NCBI GenBank assembly: GCA_016302965.1
Contig: JAEDMP010000005.1
Span: forward strand, 1 to 55,487
Source of the DNA: Bacteroidaceae bacterium
Lineage (GTDB): Bacteria > Bacteroidota > Bacteroidia > Bacteroidales > Bacteroidaceae
DNA length: 55,487 nt
Direction: 5' to 3'
Shown here: positions 1-7,331 of the stretch, piece by piece
Layout of the letters: every line of letters begins with the position of its first letter
Numbering within the stretch: position 1 is the first letter of the stretch
Translations under genes and position numbers: made by a program
The notes under the pieces: generated by a model
The model's database searches: none
Told to the model about the DNA's origin: nothing
Seen by the model: the letters and a program-made list of their open reading frames with translations, nothing else

Positions 1-1103
1 GAGGTGCGGATATGGTTCATGCCGAATTCCTTCATCAGTTTGATACGCTTTTCCATGGCACGGGGATAGGCAGCGGCACCGAGCGCGCCAAGGGTGTGGT
101 GGTTGGCATATCCCTTGAGCAGCACCTTCTTGCCGTTCACGAGCAGGCCCTTGCCGGGAACGAGATCTATCTGGCGTATACCGAAGCGCTTGGTCACCTC
201 GTCGCTCACGGTTCCGTTTTCGCGCAGCAGTCTGACCGTGGCGGTATAGAGGTTGGGGTGGTCGCAGTCCCAGAGTTGTGCATTGGCAATATCCACAGCG
301 GGCAAAGCAAACTCCTGTCCGAACTTGTAGTTGCGGACGCGTTTCAGCTCATGCTTCTTGTCACTGACCACTGATCCGTCAGGAGCCGTGATTACCACCT
401 GCATGGCAATGGTATTCTGTTTGGTCTTGCACTGCACGTCGACCGTCATGTCCACATATCTGTTGTCGCGCGTGGTGATATGGAGCGGATGGCGGTTGAA
501 GTAGAGCTGGGCATCGGTATACACGATGTTGACATCGCGGAAGAGTCCGCCGCCGGTATACCAGCGCGAATCTCTGGGGTTGGCGGTGTTGGAATAGACG
601 GCGATGATGTTCTCCTCGCCATAGCGCAGGTGTTGGGTGATATCGATTTCGAAGCCTACATAGCCATAGTCGGTGCCGCCTATTTTCTGGCCGTTGAGAT
701 AGACATCGCCCAGGTACATGATACCCTGGAAATCAATGAGGATGCGTTTGCCCTTATCCTCCTTGGAAGGGGTAAAGGATTTGACATACCATCCCGAGCC
801 CATCTCCTTGAAACCTCTGGAAGAGAGGCGGCTCTTGATATTGGCTCCGGCATCACTGTTGTTGGCTTTCTCGTCGGCTGCGGGTGCCACCCATGGCTGT
901 TCAATCTGGAAATCATGAGGCAGATTGACTTCTCTCCAGCCACCAGCCTTGGCCTGTCCGGGCGTAATGGAAGGAGTGGATTCTCCCTGATGGAAAAGCC
1001 ATCCACGATTGATATTGGTCACCTTCCTGTCTGATTGTGCAAATACAGGAGTCTGCAACAGCAACGAAGCAAGCGCAAGTGCAAATAAGTTCTTTTTATT
1101 CAT
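1..1103 (-). CDS. Glycoside hydrolase family 2 (beta-galactosidase-like), partial
   Basis: The gene starts with ATG at 1103 and runs off the left edge, so about 367 N-terminal residues are visible. The product opens with a signal peptide (MNKKNLFALALASLLLQTPV, cleaved near AQS). A GH2 sugar-binding jelly roll follows, with the family signatures NLPHDFQIEQPW and DSRWYTGGGLFRDV, then the immunoglobulin-like domain. The visible part ends at the start of the TIM barrel with LGALGAAAYPRAMEKR and NHIRTS, which is the usual GH2 lead-in to the HNP motif. GH2 enzymes cleave terminal beta-galactosides, beta-mannosides or beta-glucuronides; the catalytic glutamates lie outside the window, so the substrate cannot be set. 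The protein is probably periplasmic. It is divergent from tex and not visibly part of the SusC/D region. Confidence 0.9.
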   Translation of the reverse strand, partial: MNKKNLFALALASLLLQTPVFAQSDRKVTNINRGWLFHQGESTPSITPGQAKAGGWREVNLPHDFQIEQPWVAPAADEKANNSDAGANIKSRLSSRGFKEMGSGWYVKSFTPSKEDKGKRILIDFQGIMYLGDVYLNGQKIGGTDYGYVGFEIDITQHLRYGEENIIAVYSNTANPRDSRWYTGGGLFRDVNIVYTDAQLYFNRHPLHITTRDNRYVDMTVDVQCKTKQNTIAMQVVITAPDGSVVSDKKHELKRVRNYKFGQEFALPAVDIANAQLWDCDHPNLYTATVRLLRENGTVSDEVTKRFGIRQIDLVPGKGLLVNGKKVLLKGYANHHTLGALGAAAYPRAMEKRIKLMKEFGMNHIRT

Positions 1104-1132
1104 TGTTTGGTTAGATTTGATTATCGACGCTG

Positions 1133-1140
1133 CAAAGTTA
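1133..1140 (-). promoter_or_regulatory. Possible -7 box for the GH2 gene
   Basis: Read on the minus strand this is TAACTTTG, matching the Bacteroidota -7 consensus TAnnTTTG, 29 bases before the ATG. I see no TTTG at the expected -33 position, so only half of the promoter is supported. Confidence 0.35.
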
Positions 1141-1213
1141 CACAATTATCCTTTACATGACCTTGAATATTTGACAAAACGACAGAAAAAAACAATCACA
1201 TTTTCACCAAAAG

Positions 1214-1245
1214 TTTGGAGGACTCAAATATAATTGCTATTTTTG
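1214..1245 (+). promoter_or_regulatory. Promoter of tex
   Basis: TTTG at 1214-1217 and TATTTTTG at 1238-1245 are separated by 20 bases, an exact match to the Bacteroidota sigma-ABfr consensus TTTG-N19-21-TAnnTTTG. The predicted leader before the tex ATG at 1280 is about 28 bases. Confidence 0.75.
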
Positions 1246-1279
1246 CAATAAAAAACAAGAATGAAAACAATTCCATACC

Positions 1280-3418
1280 ATGGAGAATACAGATAGAATC
1301 ATTGAACTCATTGCCAGCGAAATGAATCTGGCACAGAAGAACGTGGAGGGCACCATGACGCTCCTCGACGAGGGTTGCACCATCCCCTTCATCTCCCGAT
1401 ACAGGAAAGAGAAGACCGGCGGACTCGACGAGGTGCAAATCAGTGGCATCGCCCAACGGTATGAAAAACTCAAGGAACTCATCCACCGCAAGGAAACCAT
1501 CGTCAAAACCATCAGCGAACAGGAGAAGATGACTCCCGAACTGGAGAAACGCATCGCCGACTGCTGGGATGCCACAGCGCTGGAAGATATCTATCTGCCT
1601 TTCAAACCCAAACGAAGAACGAGGGCGCAGATTGCCCGCGAACAAGGACTGGAACCGCTGGCACAACTCATCCTCATGCAGCGCGAACGTGACCCGGAAC
1701 GCACAGCCGCCAAATATGTCAAGGGTGAGGTGAAAGATGCGGCGGCCGCCATCAAGGGGGCACAGGACATCATCGCCGAGATGGTGAGCGAAGACGAGAA
1801 GGCACGCAACCGGATGAGGCAACTCTTCAGGCGTGAAGCCATCATCAGTTCGAAGGTGGTGAAAGGCAAGGCCGAGACGGACGAGGCCGCCAAATATGCC
1901 GACTATTTCGATGCCGAAGAGCCCCTGCGCCGTTGCTCGGGCAACCGGCTCCTGGCCATGCGGAGAGGCGAGGCCGAAGGCATTCTGCGCATCTCCATCA
2001 GCATCCCTGCCGACGAGGCACTGGAACGGCTCAACCCGCTGTATGTACGCTCACGCGGACGCTGCCAGGAGATGATTGAAGAGGCGGTGGGCGATGCCTA
2101 CAAACGCCTGCTGGCACCCTCGATAGAGAATGAGTTTGCCGCAGCCTCCAAACAGAAAGCCGACGAGGAGGCCATCGGGGTCTTTGCGGAAAACCTGAGA
2201 CAACTGCTCCTCGCTGCCCCGCTCGGACAGAAAAGGGTGATGGGCGTGGACCCCGGCATACGCACGGGTTGCAAGGTGGTGTGTCTCGACGCCCAGGGCA
2301 ACCTGATCTTCCATGACGTGGTCTTTGCCGTGGGAGCCAACAACCAGGCGGAGACCGCCCGACGCAAGTTTTACAGCATCGCCAAGAGATATGATATCGA
2401 GGCGGTGGCCATAGGCAACGGAACGGCCTCGCGCGAGACCACCGATGTGGTGAAGAAGGCCATGGCCGAACTGGATGCGGGCATCCGGGTGTTTGTGGTG
2501 AGCGAAGACGGAGCCTCGGTCTACAGTGCCTCGAAGACCGCCCGCGAGGAGTTTCCCGACGAGGATGTGACCGTACGCGGCGCCGTGAGCATCGGCCGCC
2601 GACTGATGGACCCACTGGCCGAACTGGTGAAGATCGACCCGAAGAGCATCGGCGTGGGACAGTACCAGCACGATGTGGACCAGACCTTGCTCAAACAGAG
2701 CCTCGACAGAACGGTGGAGAGTTGTGTCAATACAGTGGGGGTAAACCTCAATACGGCCAGCATCCACCTGCTCACCTATGTCAGCGGTCTCGGCCCGACA
2801 CTGGCCAAGAATATCGTGGAATACAGGAAGGACAACGGCCCCTTCACCTCACGCGCCCAACTGAAGAAGGTGCCAAGGCTCGGTCCGGCTGCCTTCACCC
2901 AGTGTGCCGGATTCCTCAGGATTCCCGAAGCCAGGAATCCGCTCGACGGCAGTGCGGTGCACCCCGAACGCTATGCCGTGGTAGAGGCGATGGCCAAAGA
3001 CTGCCACTGCAGCGTAAACGACCTGATGCAGTCGGCAGAGAAGCGGAAACAGATTGACCTCAAACGCTATGTGACTGCCGACCTTGGCATGCCTACGCTC
3101 ACCGACATCATGACCGAACTGGAGAAACCGGGACGCGACCCTCGGGCAGAGATTGAGGTGTTCGAATTCGACCCCAACGTACATACGCCCGATGACCTGA
3201 TAGCGGGAATGGTGCTGCCGGGCATCGTGACCAACATCACGAAGTTTGGTGCCTTTGTCGACATCGGTGTACATCAAGACGGACTGGTACATATCTCCCA
3301 GCTGGCCAACCGCTACGTCAGCGACCCGCTCGAGGTGGTACATCTGCACCAGCATGTCACGGTTAGGGTGCTGGAAGTGGACCGCAAACGCAACCGCATC
3401 TCGCTATCCATGAAATGA
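1280..3418 (+). CDS. tex: Tex family RNA-binding transcription accessory protein
   Basis: Cytoplasmic nucleic-acid-binding protein of 712 residues (family usually 700-780). The domains appear in the standard order: helical Tex N-terminus with TIPFISRYRKEKTGGLDE (about residues 34-51), a YqgF/RNase-H-like fold starting at MGVDPGIRTG (residue 321), a helix-hairpin-helix segment with YVSGLGPTLAKNIVEYR, and a C-terminal S1 domain from GMVLPGIVTNITKFGAFVDI (about residue 643) to the end. Tex proteins bind RNA and associate with the transcription machinery; a precise reaction is not established. It is a single gene with its own promoter and a shared terminator downstream. The start at MENTDR fits the promoter position. 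Confidence 0.95.
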   Translation: MENTDRIIELIASEMNLAQKNVEGTMTLLDEGCTIPFISRYRKEKTGGLDEVQISGIAQRYEKLKELIHRKETIVKTISEQEKMTPELEKRIADCWDATALEDIYLPFKPKRRTRAQIAREQGLEPLAQLILMQRERDPERTAAKYVKGEVKDAAAAIKGAQDIIAEMVSEDEKARNRMRQLFRREAIISSKVVKGKAETDEAAKYADYFDAEEPLRRCSGNRLLAMRRGEAEGILRISISIPADEALERLNPLYVRSRGRCQEMIEEAVGDAYKRLLAPSIENEFAAASKQKADEEAIGVFAENLRQLLLAAPLGQKRVMGVDPGIRTGCKVVCLDAQGNLIFHDVVFAVGANNQAETARRKFYSIAKRYDIEAVAIGNGTASRETTDVVKKAMAELDAGIRVFVVSEDGASVYSASKTAREEFPDEDVTVRGAVSIGRRLMDPLAELVKIDPKSIGVGQYQHDVDQTLLKQSLDRTVESCVNTVGVNLNTASIHLLTYVSGLGPTLAKNIVEYRKDNGPFTSRAQLKKVPRLGPAAFTQCAGFLRIPEARNPLDGSAVHPERYAVVEAMAKDCHCSVNDLMQSAEKRKQIDLKRYVTADLGMPTLTDIMTELEKPGRDPRAEIEVFEFDPNVHTPDDLIAGMVLPGIVTNITKFGAFVDIGVHQDGLVHISQLANRYVSDPLEVVHLHQHVTVRVLEVDRKRNRISLSMK

Positions 3419-3458
3419 AAATGGTTGGGGCTTCAGTTTCAGAAGCTCCAACCATTTT
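3418..3458. terminator. Bidirectional terminator between tex and the purF-like gene
   Basis: A 17-bp stem (3418-3434 with 3442-3458, one G-T pair) closes a 7-base loop. It is flanked by A-rich sequence on the left and T-rich sequence on the right, so it can end tex on the plus strand and the purF-like gene on the minus strand. Confidence 0.85.
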
Positions 3459-3501
3459 ATATAAGGTGGGAAATGTTCTTCTCTTCTACAGAAAGAGCCT
3501 G

Positions 3502-4941
3502 TCAAGATTTGGATGATTCCTCGTGCTCTGCATCAAAGAAATAGCTGGTTCCATCGAAACAGTGGGTGCACACACGTTCCTTGGGCAGACCGATGGCATC
3601 GATCAGAGTCTCCACCTTGTTGAACTTCACACTGGTAAGACCCAGTCGGCGTCCGATTTCCTCCACCATCCGCTTGTATTGGGGACTGTCGGTGGTGGCA
3701 TATTTGTCGAGGTCTTTGTTGGGATCACCTTCGAAATCCTGGATGATACGGCGGGTGATAAGTTCCAGGTCGCTCTTCGAGGCGGTGAAGCCGATGAAGG
3801 GACAGCTGTAGACCAGCGGCGGACAGGAGATGCGGGCATGCACCTCGGTAGCTCCCTTGTCGAAGAAGGTCTTCACATTGTCCTTGAGCTGGGTGCCACG
3901 CACGATGGAGTCATCACAGAACACCACACGCTGCCCCTTGAGAATGGCCTCGTTGGGGATAAGCTTCATCTTGGCCACGAGATTGCGGCGGCTCTGGTTG
4001 CCGGGAGTGAAGGAGCGGGGCCAGGTAGGCGTATACTTCAACACCGCACGCTTATAGGGGATATGATGACCCTCGGCATAACCTAAGGCTGTGCCCACAC
4101 CCGAGTCGGGCACTCCGCAGACACAATCCACCTCGGTATCGTCTTCCTCGCCCATCACCTTGCCGGCCACTTCACGCACATACTCGGTATTGATGCCCTC
4201 GTAGTCGCTGGCAGGGAATCCGTAATAGACCCAGAGGAACGAGCAGATCTGGCAACGGCTGAACGGCTTCTGCAACTGCTCGATACCGTCGGCACGCAAC
4301 CGGAGAATCTCGCCCGGACCCACATCACGCAGCGCCTGGAAATCCAGGTTGGGCAGTGCGGTGGTCTCGCTGGTCACGGCATAGCCCTCCTCTTTCTGTC
4401 CGATGACGATGGGCGTGCGGCCCAGAGCATCGCGGGCGGCGATGATACCATCCTCGGTCAGGATGAGCATGGAGCAGGAGCCCTTCACCTTGCGGTAGAC
4501 GATGTTGATACCGTCCACAAAGCTGTCGCCCATATTGATGAGCAGGGCCACGAGTTCGGTGGGGTTGATGTTGTTGGCACTCATCTCACTGAAGTGCATG
4601 CGCTGGTCGAGCAGCTCCTGGGCAATCTCGCGCAGGTTGTTGATCTTGGCCACCGTCACCACGGCATAACGGCCCAAATGGGAGTTGACTAAGATAGGTT
4701 GGGGATCAGTGTCGCTGATGACACCAAGGCCGGAATTGCCGACAAACTTGTCGAGCTCACCCTCGAAACGGGAACGGAAATAGTCGCGTTCCAGACTGTG
4801 AATACTGCGGGCGAAGCCATGCTCTTTGTCGAAGGTGACAAGACCTGCCCTCTTCGTGCCCAAATGTGAGTTGTAGTCAGTGCCGTAAAACAAGTCGTTT
4901 ACGCAATCTTTTACCTGAATGGTACCGAAAAAACCTCCCAT
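3502..4941 (-). CDS. Amidophosphoribosyltransferase-like protein with degenerate glutaminase domain
   Basis: 479 residues with the PurF layout: N-terminal Ntn-type domain (about 1-225) and C-terminal phosphoribosyltransferase domain (about 226-479). The PRPP loop is intact (VVFCDDSIVRGT, 339-350). The cysteines expected to hold a [4Fe-4S] cluster in B. subtilis-type PurF have counterparts (C230/C233, C380 and CTHC 458-461). The glutaminase half is altered. The nucleophile Cys after the initiator Met is Gly (MGGFFG), the usual RYST arginine motif reads VISD (74-77), and the HNGN motif reads KINN (99-102). Canonical PurF makes 5-phosphoribosylamine from PRPP and glutamine; this copy should not hydrolyse glutamine by the known mechanism. 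It may use ammonia or a partner, or be regulatory. It follows the antiporter gene with a 93-base gap. Confidence 0.85.
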   Translation of the reverse strand: MGGFFGTIQVKDCVNDLFYGTDYNSHLGTKRAGLVTFDKEHGFARSIHSLERDYFRSRFEGELDKFVGNSGLGVISDTDPQPILVNSHLGRYAVVTVAKINNLREIAQELLDQRMHFSEMSANNINPTELVALLINMGDSFVDGINIVYRKVKGSCSMLILTEDGIIAARDALGRTPIVIGQKEEGYAVTSETTALPNLDFQALRDVGPGEILRLRADGIEQLQKPFSRCQICSFLWVYYGFPASDYEGINTEYVREVAGKVMGEEDDTEVDCVCGVPDSGVGTALGYAEGHHIPYKRAVLKYTPTWPRSFTPGNQSRRNLVAKMKLIPNEAILKGQRVVFCDDSIVRGTQLKDNVKTFFDKGATEVHARISCPPLVYSCPFIGFTASKSDLELITRRIIQDFEGDPNKDLDKYATTDSPQYKRMVEEIGRRLGLTSVKFNKVETLIDAIGLPKERVCTHCFDGTSYFFDAEHEESSKS

Positions 4942-4980
4942 TGTATCTGTTTATTTGTGTATATGGTTTGAATTTGGCTG

Positions 4981-5013
4981 CAAAATTACTGAATTTTTAT
5001 GAAAATACCGCAA
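4981..5013 (-). promoter_or_regulatory. Candidate promoter of the purF-like gene
   Basis: On the minus strand TTG (5013-5011) is followed after 22 bases by TAATTTTG (4988-4981), a full -7 match with a weak and slightly distant -33 element. It lies in the gap between the antiporter stop and the ATG at 4941. Confidence 0.4.
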
Positions 5014-5034
5014 CAATAGCCAAAAAAATGCTAC

Positions 5035-7302
5035 TCACATGCGGCAGCCATCCAACTGGCGCAGCGATTCCAGTTCGCCAACCACCCAGATGATGTCTCC
5101 CTTGCGGAACTGGCGGTCGGGACTGATGGACGAGAGGTTTTCCTTGCCTTCCTCCAGCCCCACCACCATGCAGTTGTAGCGGTTGCGGATGCCGCTCTCC
5201 TGCAGGGTCTTGCCCACAAAGGGACTGCTGCCCGAGAGAATCATCTGATGGAGCCTCATCTCGCGCTTCTCCAGGTCTGGATCATTGCTGTAGACCTCGG
5301 CGGTCAGGGCCTCTCCCATCCGGGTGAGCTGTTCGTCGCTGCCGATGGCCTGCAGGCGGTCGCCGGGGAATATCATCTGTTGGCCGTCGGGGATATTGAT
5401 GCGTCGGTTGGCACGCAGGATGCTGCTCACATGCACCCCAAAGCGGTTGCGCAGGGCGAGTTCGCGCAGGGTCTTGCCCATCCACTTCGAGTCGGAAGGC
5501 ACTTCCAGGTCGGCGATGTGCACATCACGGTCGAGCAGATGGCCCTCGTAGAGCGGACGGCGGCGACCGTTCACCTGGGCCTCGATGTCGCGCGAGCGGA
5601 GGTTCTGGATGAAGAGTCGTTCCAGACGGATGCTGCTATGCTTGAGCTGGCGCGAGAGCACCATGAGGATGACCAAGGCCAGCGCCATGGTGATGATGAG
5701 CGCATTGCTGAAACGGCTCAGGTAGTTGGCCACATAGAAGATGAACATGCAGGCGATAACCACCCTCACGAGGATGGTGAAGAGCAACGGCAGATGGTTC
5801 AGACGGCTCTCCGCCCACAACGCCTGGAACTCAGGGCTGTGGTTCTTCTTCATGACCATCGCACGGAGGAAGGGCGAGATGAACAGGATGGTGAGGGTGC
5901 CACAGATGGCATTCGCCCACCAGTGCATCTCCCAACCGGGCATCAAGCGGCGCACAAAGGGAAGGAAGAAGGTGAGCATGAGCATGATGACCGCCACGGA
6001 GAGGATGGAATAGACCATCGTGTTGCGGAACATCTGCACCAATAGCCGCTGCCAGTTGTTCGTGCCCTTGACCGACTGGGGATGGCTCAGCGTGATATGG
6101 TTGAGCGCCGTAATCCAGGAGTTGGGCAGGTGCTTGTTGATGAACATATAACTGGGGGTGGCAAAGCGGATCATATAGGGGGTGAGGAAGGTGGTGATGA
6201 CCGATACCGCCACGACCACGGGATAGAGAAACTGGCTCACCACACCCAGCGACAGACCCAAGGAGGCGATGATAAAGGCGAACTCACCAATCTGGGCCAT
6301 ACTGAAACCGCAGCGCATGGCGGTACGCAGCGTCTGTCCGCTCAGGAGATAACCGAAAGAACCCAGCACCGCCTGACCCACCAGGATGGTGAGCACGATG
6401 ACGGCAATGGGAAGGGCATAGCGCACCAGGATGCCGGGGTCGACCAGCATACCCACCGACACGAAGAAGATGGCTCCGAAGAGGTTCTTCACCGGTTCTA
6501 CCAGACGGATAATCTTGTCGGCCTCGACCGTCTCGGCCAGGATGCTGCCCATGACAAAGGCACCGAAAGCACTGCTGAAACCAACGGTGGTGGAGATGAC
6601 CGCCATCAGGCAGCAGAGGCCGAGGCTCACCACCAGAAGCACCTCCTCGTTGATGAGCGGGCGGCAACGGCGCAGGAAGGCGGGAATGAGAAAGATGCCC
6701 ACCACAAACCACAGCACGAGGAAAAAGATGATGCGCACCACACTGGCCAGCATCTGCCCGCCGTCGGGATTGCTGCCCTGGGCGATGGCCGACAGCATCA
6801 CCATCATCACGATGGCCAGCACATCCTCGAGAATGAGCACGCTCATCACCAGTCCCGTGAACTGCTGCTGGCGGAGCCCCATATCGTCGAAGGCCTTATA
6901 GATAATGGTGGTGGAACTCATGGCAAGCATACCGCCGAGGAAGAGGCAGTCCATCTGCGCCCAACCGAAGAGCCGGCCGGCGGATATGCCGAGAAACATC
7001 ATGGAGAAGATGATGGTGCTCACGGCAATCACCGGAGCCGCCCCCATCTTCAATATCTTCTTGAACGAGAAATCCAGCCCCAAGGAAAAGAGCAGGAAGA
7101 TGACACCGATGTCGGCCCAGGTCTGCACGTCGGCACGGTCGACCACCGACATGATATAGGGCATGTGGGGACTCACCAGGAAGCCTGCCACAATATATCC
7201 CAACACCAAGGGCTGCTTGAGCCTTTTGAACAGGAGGGTCACTATGCCTGCCACGACCAGTATCAAGGCCAGGTCTTTCACTAATTCAGGAAGTTCCGAC
7301 AT
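5035..7302 (-). CDS. CPA2-type cation:proton antiporter with two TrkA-C domains
   Basis: Inner-membrane monovalent cation:H+ antiporter (KefB/YbaL-like). I take MSELPELVKDLALI (7302) as the start; an in-frame ATG 13 codons upstream would extend to 7341, overlap the end of lptD, and add a charged stretch unlike the family. The first ~400 residues are the many-helix exchanger domain with the signature FLLFSLGLDFSFKK. A second hydrophobic region of four helices follows. Two TrkA-C (RCK_C) modules end the protein, starting near VHIADLEVPSD and EMRLHQMILSGSSP. I see no Rossmann-type RCK_N domain with GxGxxG between them, unlike KefB/KefC, so any ligand gating would go through the RCK_C modules alone. 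The ion (K+ or Na+) cannot be told. It lies 29 bases after lptD and probably shares its transcript. Confidence 0.9.
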   Translation of the reverse strand: MSELPELVKDLALILVVAGIVTLLFKRLKQPLVLGYIVAGFLVSPHMPYIMSVVDRADVQTWADIGVIFLLFSLGLDFSFKKILKMGAAPVIAVSTIIFSMMFLGISAGRLFGWAQMDCLFLGGMLAMSSTTIIYKAFDDMGLRQQQFTGLVMSVLILEDVLAIVMMVMLSAIAQGSNPDGGQMLASVVRIIFFLVLWFVVGIFLIPAFLRRCRPLINEEVLLVVSLGLCCLMAVISTTVGFSSAFGAFVMGSILAETVEADKIIRLVEPVKNLFGAIFFVSVGMLVDPGILVRYALPIAVIVLTILVGQAVLGSFGYLLSGQTLRTAMRCGFSMAQIGEFAFIIASLGLSLGVVSQFLYPVVVAVSVITTFLTPYMIRFATPSYMFINKHLPNSWITALNHITLSHPQSVKGTNNWQRLLVQMFRNTMVYSILSVAVIMLMLTFFLPFVRRLMPGWEMHWWANAICGTLTILFISPFLRAMVMKKNHSPEFQALWAESRLNHLPLLFTILVRVVIACMFIFYVANYLSRFSNALIITMALALVILMVLSRQLKHSSIRLERLFIQNLRSRDIEAQVNGRRRPLYEGHLLDRDVHIADLEVPSDSKWMGKTLRELALRNRFGVHVSSILRANRRINIPDGQQMIFPGDRLQAIGSDEQLTRMGEALTAEVYSNDPDLEKREMRLHQMILSGSSPFVGKTLQESGIRNRYNCMVVGLEEGKENLSSISPDRQFRKGDIIWVVGELESLRQLDGCRM

Positions 7303-7331
7303 CTTTCGTTGCGTTTGTTTTTTCTGCGGGG

